Of a stretch of DNA of 40,637 nt, positions 16,119 through 25,829 are shown one piece after another. The notes under the pieces are model-generated. The model was not told where the DNA came from. It worked only from the letters and a program-made list of their open reading frames with translations, and searched no databases. The stretch lies in contig NZ_LUKD01000010.1 of NCBI RefSeq assembly GCF_001592745.1, positions 1-40,637 of the forward strand. Reading direction: 5' to 3'. Source of the DNA: Bdellovibrio bacteriovorus (GTDB lineage: Bacteria; Bdellovibrionota; Bdellovibrionia; Bdellovibrionales; Bdellovibrionaceae). The position numbers and the translations under genes were made by a program. Within the stretch, counting starts at the first letter, position 1. Each line of letters starts with the position of its first letter.

Positions 16119-16796
16119 ATGAATCGTTGGCGTGAGTATCTGACCACATTAATTTTAGCTGTCATCTGTGCCCTTGTTGTGCGCAATTTTTTGGTCACGG
16201 CTTATAAAGTACCAACAGGTTCCATGCAGCCCACTTTGAAACCGGGCGATTTCATTTTCTCATCACGCATTTCATATGGATTTCCCATTCCTTTTTCGCA
16301 GCAAAGATGGGGAGCCACTTTGCCGGAGCGGGGGGACTTAGTGGTGTTCAATTACCCAAATCAACCCGGTGTCACGTATGTAAAGCGTGTTGTAGGTTTG
16401 CCTGGTGATCGCGTGCAAATCGTCAAGGGTCGTTTGGTTTTGAATGATGAAGCATTGAAATATGAAAAAGCTCAGGAAGTTTCTGGCGACAATCCGAATC
16501 CAGAGCTTTTTGATATCTATGAAGAAATCACGCCTGAAAAAACCTGGAAGGTGATCTTTCAGAAGCAACCGGAAGAAAAAGACTTTGGCCCTCTGGTCGT
16601 TCCACCCGGAGAAGTCTTTTTATTAGGCGATAATCGAGACGCAAGTGACGACTCGCGCTATTGGGGTACGGTCCCGATGCCTCAAGTGATTGGCCGAGTT
16701 GTGTTTATTTGGCTCTCGCTGGATTGGCAAAGCAAATGGGGTGGAGATCGTTATCCTTCAGTGCGTTGGCAAAGAGTTTTTTCTACGGTGTATTGA
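16119..16796 (+). CDS. Signal peptidase I, copy 3
   Basis: This 225-residue protein shares the signal peptidase I fold: N-terminal helix (about 8-25), KVPTGSMQPTLKPGD with Ser35, VKRVVGLPGDRV with Lys89, and LLGDNRDASDDSRYWGTV. Thr replaces Ser before the GSM motif, and the rest is the most divergent of the three copies. It starts 41 bases after copy 2 and ends at 16796; its stop codon is part of an 8-base sequence able to pair with the pyrB start region. Three catalytic-site-complete copies in a row suggest division of labour, for example between housekeeping secretion and abundant predator-secreted proteins. Confidence 0.92.
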   Translation: MNRWREYLTTLILAVICALVVRNFLVTAYKVPTGSMQPTLKPGDFIFSSRISYGFPIPFSQQRWGATLPERGDLVVFNYPNQPGVTYVKRVVGLPGDRVQIVKGRLVLNDEALKYEKAQEVSGDNPNPELFDIYEEITPEKTWKVIFQKQPEEKDFGPLVVPPGEVFLLGDNRDASDDSRYWGTVPMPQVIGRVVFIWLSLDWQSKWGGDRYPSVRWQRVFSTVY

Positions 16797-16825
16797 CATC
16801 TTTTAAGTCGGGCCATAGGCTTGGG

Positions 16826-16844
16826 TTCTAGATGTCATCTAGAA
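16826..16844. promoter_or_regulatory. Perfect 19-base palindrome over the pyrB start codon
   Basis: TTCTAGATG-T-CATCTAGAA is a perfect inverted repeat with a single-base centre, and its left arm ends with the pyrB ATG (16832-16834). In RNA it could occlude the start codon; in DNA it could be an operator. In addition, TGACATCT (16794-16801, beginning at the lepB3 stop) is fully complementary to AGATGTCA (16830-16837), an alternative pairing that excludes the palindrome. Confidence 0.7.
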
Positions 16845-17737
16845 ACAATAAATCCATTCTTGATCTTCGTTCCCTTGAAAAAACAAAAATCGACTTTCTA
16901 TTCTCTGTGGCGGACAAGATTGCTGCCTCTGACAAGGCGTTGACCTTTGAGGGCTTCGGAAAAACCGGAGCCCTTTTGTTTTTTGAGGCCAGCACTCGCA
17001 CAAGAATGAGTTTTGAAACGGCCTGCGCTCGTTGGGGGATTTATCCGCTTCGTCTTGATGGAAAATCAGGTACAAGTTTGGAAAAAGGTGAGACTTACGA
17101 AGACACAGTTCTCAATGTCGACGCGATGAAGCCGTCCTTCTTGGTGATTCGCTGTGGGGACGACTTAGATTTAGAAGATCTGTCCAAAAAAGTTCAAGCC
17201 CCCATTCTGAATGCGGGCTGGGGAAAAAAGGGCCATCCGACCCAAGCTCTGCTAGACGCCTATACAATTCGTAAGCATTTAGGAAGTTGTGAAAAGCAAA
17301 TGGTGTTAATTGTCGGGGACGTTCGTCACAGTCGTGTGGCTTCCTCGCATTTTGAGCTGGCTGAAAAACTGGGTTATGATGTCGCTCTATGTGGTCCTTC
17401 TGAATTTTTGCCAGAGAATCCAAAATGCAAGGTATTCTCTTCGCTAAAAGAAGGACTGTCTTGGGCAACAGTGGCCATGGCGTTGCGTGTGCAGTTAGAA
17501 CGTCATTCGACAAAACATTCTTTGTCTGATTATCGTGATCAATATGGATTCACTCAGAAGAATTTGCAGTCTTTGTCTGCGAAAGCTTTGATCATGCATC
17601 CAGGGCCAATCAATCAGGGAACGGAACTTGATAGCGAAGTTTTGCAAGATCCACGCTGCCAAGTCTTGGATCAGGTTTCTAATGGAGTTTTAATTCGCCA
17701 GGCCCTCGTGTATGCGACGGTCACGGAGGGGAAATAA
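16832..17737 (+). CDS. pyrB: Aspartate carbamoyltransferase catalytic subunit
   Basis: This 301-residue enzyme joins carbamoyl phosphate and aspartate in the first committed step of pyrimidine synthesis. The carbamoyl-phosphate site STRT is at 54-57, the swinging loop lysine is in SGTSLEKGE (79-87), HPTQ is at 135-138 and HPGPINQG lies near 250. The length is that of a plain catalytic chain; no pyrI regulatory gene is adjacent. No convincing ribosome site lies before the ATG at 16832; instead the start is inside a perfect palindrome. The stop overlaps carA by one base. Together with carA and carB it forms a compact pyrimidine operon. Confidence 0.96.
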   Translation: MSSRNNKSILDLRSLEKTKIDFLFSVADKIAASDKALTFEGFGKTGALLFFEASTRTRMSFETACARWGIYPLRLDGKSGTSLEKGETYEDTVLNVDAMKPSFLVIRCGDDLDLEDLSKKVQAPILNAGWGKKGHPTQALLDAYTIRKHLGSCEKQMVLIVGDVRHSRVASSHFELAEKLGYDVALCGPSEFLPENPKCKVFSSLKEGLSWATVAMALRVQLERHSTKHSLSDYRDQYGFTQKNLQSLSAKALIMHPGPINQGTELDSEVLQDPRCQVLDQVSNGVLIRQALVYATVTEGK

Positions 17738-18801
17738 TGAAGGGCTATCTCGTACTTGAAAGTGGTGAAGTTTACGCAGGTCTTTGGCAAGGTGGTGAAA
17801 ATCGTGCCGGAGAAGTCGTCTTCAATACATCTCATTCCGGTTACGAAGAAATCGCTACGGATCCATCCTACTTCACACAAATCGTGGTGATGACAGCTCC
17901 TATGCAAGGAAACTACGGGGTCGAAGATGAAGTGTGGGAATCCAATCGACTTTGGATCGAAGGTTTTATTTGCCTAGAGATTCAAGATACCGAGCGCGAT
18001 CAAGCTTGGAAAAAACGTCTGACTGAAAACAAAATCCCTCTTTTAACAGAAATCGATACTCGTAACTTGGTTCTTCGCTTGCGCCAAGGAGGTACGCCTT
18101 GGGGAGCTTTAGTTCAGGCGTCTTCCGAAACAGACGCTCGTCAAAAAGCGGATGCTTTAATTGCCGAGAAAAAGAAGATGGATAAAGATTGGGTTTATCT
18201 GGCTTCTCGTAAAACAGCTGAAACTCGTCGCGGCGACAATATGGTCGGTCCTCGAGTTGCCGTTCTTGATTTTGGCAGTAAAGAAAACATCCTCCGTGAA
18301 TTGCAACAACGTTGCTCGGAAATCCGCATTTTTAACAGCCGCTCCACGGTTCAAGAGATCATGGATTACAATCCAGACGGAATCATGCTCACGAACGGTC
18401 CCGGTGATCCGGCAGATGTGAAAATGGCGGCGGGAACAATCCGTGAACTGATCGGCGTCAAACCGATCTTTGGAATCTGCATGGGCCACCAGGTCTTGGG
18501 CCTCGCTTTAGGGGCTAAAACGTATAAATTGAAGTTTGGCCATCGCGGAAGCAACCATCCTATTCGCGACACTCTGCTTAATCAGATTTACATGAGCAGT
18601 CAGAACCATGGATATGCTGTTGAAGCCAGCAGTCTGCCTGCGGACGCGAAAGTCACCCACACCAACTTAAATGATGGCACTGTGGCAGGTTTTTATAGTG
18701 AAAAGAACAAGTATTTGGGAATACAATATCACCCTGAAAGTTGCCCAGGACCGCATGAAGCTTCCGGGCTGTTTAGTTTCTTTATTGAGCGGATGATATG
18801 A
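17737..18801 (+). CDS. carA: Carbamoyl phosphate synthase small (glutaminase) subunit
   Basis: The 354-residue subunit releases ammonia from glutamine and passes it to CarB. An N-terminal small domain (about 1-150, with FNTSHSGYEEIATDPSYF) precedes a class I glutamine amidotransferase domain. The catalytic triad is visible: Cys248 in FGICMGHQVLG, and His332 and Glu334 in YHPES. Start ATG 17737 overlaps the pyrB stop, with GGAGGG just before. Its stop overlaps the start of the following unknown gene (ATGA), so that gene is in the same operon. Confidence 0.97.
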   Translation: MKGYLVLESGEVYAGLWQGGENRAGEVVFNTSHSGYEEIATDPSYFTQIVVMTAPMQGNYGVEDEVWESNRLWIEGFICLEIQDTERDQAWKKRLTENKIPLLTEIDTRNLVLRLRQGGTPWGALVQASSETDARQKADALIAEKKKMDKDWVYLASRKTAETRRGDNMVGPRVAVLDFGSKENILRELQQRCSEIRIFNSRSTVQEIMDYNPDGIMLTNGPGDPADVKMAAGTIRELIGVKPIFGICMGHQVLGLALGAKTYKLKFGHRGSNHPIRDTLLNQIYMSSQNHGYAVEASSLPADAKVTHTNLNDGTVAGFYSEKNKYLGIQYHPESCPGPHEASGLFSFFIERMI

Positions 18802-19445
18802 ACGAATACGAAAAACTGATTGAAAAAATTCTGAATCACTTTGTCAGCGACTCTTTCAAAGATGAATTGGTCATGGCTAAAAAAGAGTTCTTCGACAATG
18901 CCGGAACTCTGGATGAAAACTCAGAGCACTACGAGTCCCGTATGGCTCAGTTTTATGATTGGTATTTTTTCACTCGCGAGCTGAAAGGTTTCGGACAGAC
19001 TCCTTTGGATGCTTGTTTGCTAGTGCGCGAGCTGCGCTTTTCTGACGAAGAGCTGAAAACTTTGGAAGTTCTGAAGCAGCACCGTCATTCTATTTTTGAA
19101 TTTATCAAGATCAAAAACGGCGACGTTTATATCAAAGACTTATTGGCGAATAAAAAGCTGATCGTGAAGCAATCGTCTTACGTTTTTGGTTTTGATCCAG
19201 ATGAACTTTTTGAAGTGCGTTTGATTCCTCACGGGGATTCTTACGTTTTCACGCGCGGTTTCTGCTTCCATCCAGAAAGTGCAAAAAAGTTTATCTTGAG
19301 TGAAGTGAAACGCCATCGCAAAGATCCGGATTTGGATCCTGATGTGTTGATGCTTCGCTTGATTAAAATGCGTTATAAATTTGAACAGTACAAACATGTA
19401 AGGCCTGAAATGATTTACTCCAATGAGGGGAAATTAGGCATTTAA
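18798..19445 (+). CDS. Unknown protein between carA and carB
   Basis: The 215-residue protein overlaps carA by four bases (ATGA) and ends 12 bases before carB, so it is translated with the carbamoyl phosphate synthase genes. It is rich in Lys, Glu, Asp and Phe, has no signal peptide or membrane helix, and looks cytoplasmic. No family is recognised. Notable segments are FYDWYFFTRELKGFGQTPLD (about 51-70), a compact beta-like part with VKQSSYVFGFDPDELFEVRL, and FCFHPESAKKFI; the C-terminus ends in a basic helix. The HPES motif is by chance shared with glutaminase active sites but lacks the cysteine context. Position suggests a role linked to pyrimidine or arginine metabolism, but there is no direct evidence. 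Confidence 0.8.
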   Translation: MNEYEKLIEKILNHFVSDSFKDELVMAKKEFFDNAGTLDENSEHYESRMAQFYDWYFFTRELKGFGQTPLDACLLVRELRFSDEELKTLEVLKQHRHSIFEFIKIKNGDVYIKDLLANKKLIVKQSSYVFGFDPDELFEVRLIPHGDSYVFTRGFCFHPESAKKFILSEVKRHRKDPDLDPDVLMLRLIKMRYKFEQYKHVRPEMIYSNEGKLGI

Positions 19446-19457
19446 AAGGGGGAAAGA

Positions 19458-22400
19458 GTGTCGCGTAAGTCCAGCCTAAAACGGGTATTAATTATTGGAT
19501 CTGGACCCATCGTAATTGGACAAGCCTGTGAGTTTGATTACTCCGGCACTCAAGCCTGTAAGGCACTGATGAAAGAGGGATTGGAGGTTATTCTTGTAAA
19601 CTCCAATCCAGCAACCATCATGACAGACCCTGAAGTAGCGACCCGCGTTTACGTCGAACCACTGAAAGTCGACTACTTAGAAAAAATCATCGAAAAAGAA
19701 AAGCCAGATGCTGTTATCCCAACATTGGGTGGCCAAACGGCTTTGAACTTGGCACTTGATCTGCACGCTAAAGGTATTCTGCAAAAACATAAAGTTCAGT
19801 TATTGGGAGCTACTCCGGAAGTCATCAAAGCGGGTGAAGACCGTGAAATCTTCCGTGGCCTTCTAGATAAAATCGGCGCTCGTTATCCGAAAAGTCACCT
19901 GGTGCGCACTTTCGAACATGGGATGCAAATCGCTGAGGATTTGGGTTACCCCATGATCCTTCGCCCGAATTACACATTGGGCGGGGGCGGCGGCGGTATC
20001 GCATACTCTCCCGAAGAATATAAAAAAATGCTAGTGACAGCTCTTCATGAAAGCCCGACGTCGGAAGTTTTGGTTGAAGAAAGCATCTTGGGTTGGAAAG
20101 AGTTCGAACTTGAAGTGATGCGCGATCATAAAGGAACCTTCGTTGTCGTCTGTAGCATCGAAAACTTGGATCCTTGCGGTGTGCACACGGGTGACAGTAT
20201 CACGGTGGCTCCTCAGCAAACTTTGAGCGACCGTGAATACCAACACATGCGTGATGAAGCTTGTAAAATCATCAATGAAGTGGGCATTCAAACTGGAGGA
20301 GCGAATATTCAATTTGCGGTTCACCCAACAACGCGTGAACGCGTGGTGATTGAAATGAATCCTCGGGTCAGTCGGTCTTCTGCGCTGGCAAGTAAAGCCA
20401 CCGGATTTCCTATTGCAAAGATTGCCGCTTTGCTAGCTATCGGCTACAGCCTTGATGAGCTTCAAAATGATATCACAAAGGTGACTCCGTCTTGTTATGA
20501 GCCGGCTTTAGACTATGTCGTCACTAAAATTCCTCGTTTTGCTTTTGAAAAATTCCCGGGTTCTAAAGATTCATTGACGACGCAGATGAAGAGCGTCGGT
20601 GAAGTGATGGGCATTGGCAGAACTTTGCAAGAATCCATGATGAAAGCCCTAGCGAGTTTAGAAAAAAATCCGCAAGGCATTCCTGAAGTGGCATTGGAGA
20701 TCGGCAAAGTCTCTTACCCAAACAGCCAACGTATTTACCATCTGTTCCAAGCCTTCCGTGATGGAAAATCTGTTGCTGAGATCGAAGAACTCACGCGCAT
20801 TAATCCCTACTTCTTAGAGCAGATCGATGCGCTGATTAAGTTTGAAGGTAAAATTAAAACAGATTTCAACGAAGGAAATGCGGATTTACTTTTAGCGGCA
20901 AAACGCAAAGGCTTTACAGATGCTCGGATCGCCGCTTTGACTGGAAAGAAAGAAGCGGACGTTCGTGCCCTTCGCGAAAAACACGGTGTTTTGCCGAAGT
21001 ATCAGCAGGTCGACACCTGTGCCGGTGAGTTTGAATCAACTACACCTTATTTCTATTCTTCCTATTGGCCTTCTGTATCTGCAAAAGTCGATGCTCCGAA
21101 CGCGGTTGTTGTTATCGGAAGTGGTCCTAACCGAATTGGACAAGGTATCGAGTTTGATTATAGCTGCGTGCGCGGGGTAAAGGCGTTCCAAAAAGCGGGC
21201 AGTAAAGTGGTGATGGTCAACTCCAATCCAGAAACCGTTTCGACGGACTACGACACTTCCGACGTCTTATTCTTTGAACCGCTGACTGCCGAAAGCTTGA
21301 CCGAAATTATGCGCTTTATGAAGCCGATGGGTTTTGTCGCTCAGCTAGGTGGACAAACTCCTATCAACGTGGCTCCCGAATTAGTGAAGGCGGGATTTAA
21401 CCTCTTAGGTTCGTCACTTGAAACTATCGATCTTGCTGAAGATCGTGGATTGTTCTCTAAAATCTGCCGCGAGTTGAACTTCGCAATTCCGAATTCGGCG
21501 ATGGCAGGATCTGTCGTTGAAGCTCTTCAGCACGAATCCGCGGTCGGTTATCCGATGATCTGTCGCCCAAGTTATGTGCTGGGGGGGCGTCGTATGGAAG
21601 TGATTGAAAACCGCGACGAGCTTCTTTCTTATTTCCAAAGACACAAAGATTATATCTCTGCTGATAAACCCTGCTTGATGGACCAATTCCTTGCTGGGGC
21701 GCTGGAAGTGGATGTCGACTTAGTTCGTGGTCAAGATTGGACTGTCGTCGGCGGAGTGGTTGAACATATTGAAGCTGCCGGAGTTCACTCTGGTGACTCG
21801 ATGGGCGTTTTACCTCCGCACCGTTTGAAGCCTGAAACTTGCGAACGCATCGAAGATTTAAGCAAGCGCTTGGCGGATCGAATCGGCGTGATCGGTCATT
21901 TGAACCTTCAGCTGGCCGTAAAAAATGATGTGGTCTACATGCTAGAAGCCAATCCGCGCAGCTCACGCTCTGTACCTTTCGTTGCAAAAGCTACTAGCAT
22001 CCCACTGATTGATTTGGGTGTGGCCGCAATGCTGGGTAAAAAGAAGAAGGATTTGAAACTTGACGGATTGAACTGGAGAAATACGCAAACGGTTTCCGTT
22101 AAAGGCGTTGTTTTCCCATTCAAAAAGTTCCCGGAGGCCGATTCGTTATTGGGGCCAGAAATGAAATCCACGGGCGAATCGATGGGCCGCGGAAAGAATT
22201 ATTCGGAAGCTCTGTCGAAAGCGTTTCTTTCAAGTAACATAAGACTTCCGAAGATGGGTCAGGTCTTTTTCTCTCTTCGTGATAAAGACAAAGAGGGTAT
22301 GCTTTCGTTGGCCAAAGAACTGCAAAGAATGGGTTACGGAGTTTCGGCAACAACGGGGACGGCAAGCTTCTTTAATGACCACGGTGTAAACTGTCTGTCG

Positions 22401-22652
22401 TTAAGAAAGGTCGATGAGGGTCGTCCACATTGCGTGGATAAAATTCGTTCTGGCGAGGTGGCGTTTGTGATCAATACGACATCCGGTCGACGTGCGATCG
22501 AGGCGAGCTTCGACATTCGTCGAGCTTGCACAGACTACAACATCCCTTGCCTAACCGAAAGTGATGCGGCTGAGGCCTTCGTTCTTGCTTTGAAAAATGA
22601 AAGAAATGAGTCATCATCTGTCGAGGCCCTGACCCCGATGGAGGAATTTTGA
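19458..22652 (+). CDS. carB: Carbamoyl phosphate synthase large subunit
   Basis: The 1064-residue enzyme makes carbamoyl phosphate from bicarbonate, ammonia and two ATP. It starts at GTG 19458 after GGGGGAAA. Two homologous ATP-grasp halves are visible: each opens with a [20 protein letters not shown]-like or [20 protein letters not shown]-like segment (the second near residue 553), followed by glycine-rich nucleotide loops ([11 protein letters not shown], and LGGRRMEVI in the second half) and [18 protein letters not shown] or [18 protein letters not shown]. The C-terminal regulatory domain (about 935-1064) contains the ATGTASFF-like region for allosteric ligands. Length and order match bacterial CarB (about 1070). 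Confidence 0.97.
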   Translation: MSRKSSLKRVLIIGSGPIVIGQACEFDYSGTQACKALMKEGLEVILVNSNPATIMTDPEVATRVYVEPLKVDYLEKIIEKEKPDAVIPTLGGQTALNLALDLHAKGILQKHKVQLLGATPEVIKAGEDREIFRGLLDKIGARYPKSHLVRTFEHGMQIAEDLGYPMILRPNYTLGGGGGGIAYSPEEYKKMLVTALHESPTSEVLVEESILGWKEFELEVMRDHKGTFVVVCSIENLDPCGVHTGDSITVAPQQTLSDREYQHMRDEACKIINEVGIQTGGANIQFAVHPTTRERVVIEMNPRVSRSSALASKATGFPIAKIAALLAIGYSLDELQNDITKVTPSCYEPALDYVVTKIPRFAFEKFPGSKDSLTTQMKSVGEVMGIGRTLQESMMKALASLEKNPQGIPEVALEIGKVSYPNSQRIYHLFQAFRDGKSVAEIEELTRINPYFLEQIDALIKFEGKIKTDFNEGNADLLLAAKRKGFTDARIAALTGKKEADVRALREKHGVLPKYQQVDTCAGEFESTTPYFYSSYWPSVSAKVDAPNAVVVIGSGPNRIGQGIEFDYSCVRGVKAFQKAGSKVVMVNSNPETVSTDYDTSDVLFFEPLTAESLTEIMRFMKPMGFVAQLGGQTPINVAPELVKAGFNLLGSSLETIDLAEDRGLFSKICRELNFAIPNSAMAGSVVEALQHESAVGYPMICRPSYVLGGRRMEVIENRDELLSYFQRHKDYISADKPCLMDQFLAGALEVDVDLVRGQDWTVVGGVVEHIEAAGVHSGDSMGVLPPHRLKPETCERIEDLSKRLADRIGVIGHLNLQLAVKNDVVYMLEANPRSSRSVPFVAKATSIPLIDLGVAAMLGKKKKDLKLDGLNWRNTQTVSVKGVVFPFKKFPEADSLLGPEMKSTGESMGRGKNYSEALSKAFLSSNIRLPKMGQVFFSLRDKDKEGMLSLAKELQRMGYGVSATTGTASFFNDHGVNCLSLRKVDEGRPHCVDKIRSGEVAFVINTTSGRRAIEASFDIRRACTDYNIPCLTESDAAEAFVLALKNERNESSSVEALTPMEEF

Positions 22653-23536
22653 AAAGACTTATTCTTGGACTTTGCACGCTGTTGGTTTTTTCAACTGTTC
22701 AAGCTGCGGAAACGAATGGCGCGGAAGCCAATCCGCCTGCGATCACAATTGGTGTGATTCCAGGTGGAAACCCGGAGATTCTCAGAGAACAAAGCTTAGC
22801 TTTGGCAAAAGAGCTGCAATCAAAGCTCAGTATTCCAGTAAACATCTATGTTTCCAAAAATTATGATGGTTTGATTGAGGCTATGAAGACGAAGAAAGTG
22901 GATTTCGCTTTCTTTTCTTCGATGACTTACGTAGTTGCTGAACAACAGGCGCAGGCGAAGGTCCTCCTAAAAAAGGTTTGGCACAACCCTTATTACTTTT
23001 CGGCGATTATCACGCCCGAAAAGTCAGGTATCAAAAAGCTGAAAGACCTCAAAGGGAAGCGTATCGCCTTTGTGGATGACAAATCTTCTTCGGGCTATCT
23101 GTATCCCCAAGTGGCGTTAAGAAAAGCAGGTCTTAAAGACAAAGACTTTAAAGAGGTTGCATTTACTGGAAATCACCAAGCCTCCATCCAGTTCTTAGAA
23201 GCCAAAAAAGTCGAAGCCGCTGCTGTTTTCAGTGATGACGAGAAAGGTGAGCAAGGGGCTTGGAAGCTTTTTGCCACAGATAAAAAAGCGAAATACCGTG
23301 TATTGTGGATGAGCGCGCCGATCCCCAATGACCCCTTCTGCGTTCGTCAGGATTTTTACGATCTTTATCCTAAGGCGACCCACACATTGATGTTCACGCT
23401 CATCGATATTTTGGAATCCTTGCAAGATAAAAACACTTACTCCGAAATTTTAGGGACTCGCGACTTGATGCCTGCCACTTCTAAACAGTATGATCCTGTG
23501 AGGGAGATGGTAAAAGCACTTGAGCTTAAGCCTTAA
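22649..23536 (+). CDS. PhnD-family periplasmic binding protein in the pilG position
   Basis: This 295-residue protein starts at TTG 22649 (overlapping the carB stop as TTGA, GGAGGA just upstream). Residues 1-19 form a signal peptide ending near VQAAE. The rest is a PhnD/phosphate-phosphonate-type substrate-binding protein: [17 protein letters not shown], the hinge [20 protein letters not shown], and [25 protein letters not shown]. It is followed by an ABC ATPase and an ABC-2 permease, then pilD and pilM-Q, the order of myxobacterial pilG-H-I-D-M. ABC-2 exporters do not normally use binding proteins, so its partner and ligand are unclear. The pilG equivalence is positional. Confidence 0.85.
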   Translation: MKRLILGLCTLLVFSTVQAAETNGAEANPPAITIGVIPGGNPEILREQSLALAKELQSKLSIPVNIYVSKNYDGLIEAMKTKKVDFAFFSSMTYVVAEQQAQAKVLLKKVWHNPYYFSAIITPEKSGIKKLKDLKGKRIAFVDDKSSSGYLYPQVALRKAGLKDKDFKEVAFTGNHQASIQFLEAKKVEAAAVFSDDEKGEQGAWKLFATDKKAKYRVLWMSAPIPNDPFCVRQDFYDLYPKATHTLMFTLIDILESLQDKNTYSEILGTRDLMPATSKQYDPVREMVKALELKP

Positions 23537-23541
23537 GTTTC

Positions 23542-24285
23542 ATGTCGGTACTTACAGTTCGTAAGCTAAATAAGACGTTTAAAGGCGGTCTTTTTGAAAA
23601 AGATCGCCACGTTCTTCGTGACGTGAGCTTCTCTTTGCCCGAAGGACAAACTTCTGGTTTTGTTGGCAGCAACGGGTCGGGTAAGACCACTTCCATCAAA
23701 TGCATCTTTGATTTCATTCGCCCGGACAGCGGCGAGATTCTATTTTTCGGTAAGCCTTTAAGCAGCGAAAGCAAGACCCGCATTGGTTATTTGCCAGAGC
23801 GTCCCTATCTTTATGAATTTCTTACGGGCATGGAGTTTTTAAAGCTCCATTGGAATCTTTGTTATGGTTCGTCACTTAAAGACTTCTACGAGCGTGCTCA
23901 CGAAGCTTTAAAAAAAGTCGATTTAATGGAGGCTAAGGACCGCCGCCTACGCACGTACTCAAAGGGGATGTTGCAAAGAATCGGAATTGCGCAGGCAATT
24001 CTAACTCGTCCCGAGCTACTTATTCTAGATGAACCCATGTCGGGCTTAGACCCTGATGGTCGTGCTATGGTGAAGGATATTTTGCGTGAAGAACAAAAAC
24101 GCGGAGTCACTCTTTTCTTTAGCAGTCACTTACTTCAGGATATGGAAGAACTTTGCACTCATCTTGTTGTCATCAATCGGGGGCAAATTCTGTATGACGG
24201 TGTTCTAAGCTCCTTTATGTCTGAATTCCAAAGTCTTGAGCGTGCGTTCTCTGTATTAAAAGGCAAGGAGGAAGCTCATGGCTAA
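23542..24285 (+). CDS. ABC transporter ATP-binding protein (PilH-like)
   Basis: The 247-residue ATPase has Walker A GSNGSGKTTS (about 39-48), signature YSKGMLQRIGIAQAI (a degenerate SKGM form common in NatA/CcmA-type exporters) and Walker B LLILDEPMSGLDPDGR. It pairs with the ABC-2 type permease that overlaps its end by eight bases. In Myxococcus xanthus the corresponding PilH/PilI transporter lies in the pil cluster and is needed for pilus assembly or PilA export. Here too it lies between the binding protein and pilD. A function in pili is inferred from this gene order. Confidence 0.88.
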   Translation: MSVLTVRKLNKTFKGGLFEKDRHVLRDVSFSLPEGQTSGFVGSNGSGKTTSIKCIFDFIRPDSGEILFFGKPLSSESKTRIGYLPERPYLYEFLTGMEFLKLHWNLCYGSSLKDFYERAHEALKKVDLMEAKDRRLRTYSKGMLQRIGIAQAILTRPELLILDEPMSGLDPDGRAMVKDILREEQKRGVTLFFSSHLLQDMEELCTHLVVINRGQILYDGVLSSFMSEFQSLERAFSVLKGKEEAHG

Positions 24286-25048
24286 GGTGTGGGCTTTAGC
24301 GCGAACCACTTTAAGAGAAATGCTGCGAGAGCGTGTGTTCTTGGTGGTGGTCCTTATTGCCGTCGCATTGCTGGCACTCAGTTTTCTCTTAGGAGCTTTG
24401 TCTTTCGCGGAACAACAGAAAATTCTGACTGATTTTGGTTTCCTGGCGATTCAAATAGCGGCCTTGGGTGTCTCTCTTTTTTCAGGTTCTTATCTACTTG
24501 CGAAAGAAATCGAAAAACAAACCTGTTTATTAATACTTTCTCGTCCCGTCAGTCGTGATCAATTTATCTTGGGAAAACTTTTTGGCGTTCTGGCTTTAAA
24601 TACCCTTTTGATCAGTGCCTTGGCTTTGCTTTTGTGTGTTTTGTTAGGTCTTTGGAAAACACCGGAAGTCTTAGGAACTTACGCCATCATCTGCCTTAGC
24701 TTATGGTTTGAAAGTGCCATCATTCTTTGTCTGGTCATTTGTTTCAGTCTTATTGTTCGTCCGGTACTGGCGCTGGGTGCCGGAGTGATGGTGTTTCTTT
24801 TAGGACATTGGCTGGGCGATCTATCGTTCTTTGCTGAAAAAAGCAAAGAGGCGTTGTTCATCCAAGCAGTTCAGGTTTTCCACTGGATTACTCCCAATTT
24901 TTATCGCATGAACTGGAAGTCTTTTTACTTCCTGGAAAACGGTATCCCTGCGCAAAACGTTCTATGGATGGTCGCGCACATGACGGGATGGGCCCTTTTA
25001 TTAGTTTTAATTACGAATTTCTTCTTCAGGAGAAAAGACATTGTTTGA
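24278..25048 (+). CDS. ABC-2 type transporter permease (PilI-like)
   Basis: The 256-residue protein has six predicted membrane helices (near 20-40, 58-78, 100-127, 135-158, 165-185 and 228-248) and no binding motifs, typical of an ABC-2 permease. The start ATG has AAGGAGGA upstream and overlaps the ATPase gene by eight bases, indicating a stable subunit pair. The end overlaps pilD by eight bases. It is the membrane channel for an exporter whose cargo is not known from sequence. Confidence 0.85.
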   Translation: MAKVWALARTTLREMLRERVFLVVVLIAVALLALSFLLGALSFAEQQKILTDFGFLAIQIAALGVSLFSGSYLLAKEIEKQTCLLILSRPVSRDQFILGKLFGVLALNTLLISALALLLCVLLGLWKTPEVLGTYAIICLSLWFESAIILCLVICFSLIVRPVLALGAGVMVFLLGHWLGDLSFFAEKSKEALFIQAVQVFHWITPNFYRMNWKSFYFLENGIPAQNVLWMVAHMTGWALLLVLITNFFFRRKDIV

Positions 25049-25829
25049 TCAGGACGTTTTCTTTCTTATCGTCTTCTTTATTCTGGGTGCTATTTTCGGA
25101 AGCTTCGGTAACGTTGTCATCTATCGTCTTCCTAAAGAGGAAAGTGTCGTTAAGCCTCGCAGTTATTGTTACAGCTGCAAAAAGCAAATCAAATGGTACG
25201 ACAATATTCCAATTCTTAGCTGGTTTGTTTTGCGCGGTCGTTGCCGTAACTGTGGTGCCAAATTCTCTTTCCGCTATCCGCTAGTAGAAATCATCATGGC
25301 CTCGCTGTTTGCTCTCAGTTACCACTACGTAGGCTTTTCATGGTCTCTCCTTGAATACTTAATTTTTATCTTCGGCCTTGTGGTTTGTACCTTCATTGAT
25401 TTTGACCATATGATTTTGCCCGATGAGTTCACTCTTTCGGGTATTGTTATTGGTTTGGTTGGAGCCGCTTTAAATCCTCACCGTGAATTTATGGACGCTT
25501 TTTTGGGTGTTCTCATGGGGGGCGGATTTTTGTGGGGTATGGCTTACGTTTACTACTTGCTCACAAAAAACGAAGGTATGGGTGGAGGAGATATCAAACT
25601 TCTTGCCTGGATTGGTGCGCTCTTAGGATGGAAGGCCATTCCCTTTGTGATCATGTCATCCGCCATCGTCGGAAGTGTCATTGGTATTATCATGTCCAGA
25701 AAACAGAAAGCTGGACTAAAGACGGTGATTCCTTTCGGTCCTTATCTAGCTTTAGGAGCGATTTTCTATCTTTTCGGCGGAGAGACTATCGCTCTTTGGT
25801 ACTTTGACCTGTTCTTGCCCGGAGTCTAG
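25041..25829 (+). CDS. pilD: Type IV prepilin peptidase/N-methyltransferase PilD
   Basis: This 262-residue inner-membrane enzyme cleaves type III signal peptides of pilins and methylates the new N-terminus. Visible features: GSFGNVVIYRLP near 20-31, a cytoplasmic zinc site of two CxxC pairs (Cys43/46 and Cys68/71), and the two aspartic protease residues (Asp120 in FIDFDHMILPDEFT and Asp184 in GMGGGDIKLLAW), 64 residues apart as in Pseudomonas PilD. About eight membrane helices are expected. The TTG start overlaps the permease gene. A UUCG hairpin covers the stop codon. No pilin gene is next to it. Confidence 0.95.
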   Translation: MFDQDVFFLIVFFILGAIFGSFGNVVIYRLPKEESVVKPRSYCYSCKKQIKWYDNIPILSWFVLRGRCRNCGAKFSFRYPLVEIIMASLFALSYHYVGFSWSLLEYLIFIFGLVVCTFIDFDHMILPDEFTLSGIVIGLVGAALNPHREFMDAFLGVLMGGGFLWGMAYVYYLLTKNEGMGGGDIKLLAWIGALLGWKAIPFVIMSSAIVGSVIGIIMSRKQKAGLKTVIPFGPYLALGAIFYLFGGETIALWYFDLFLPGV

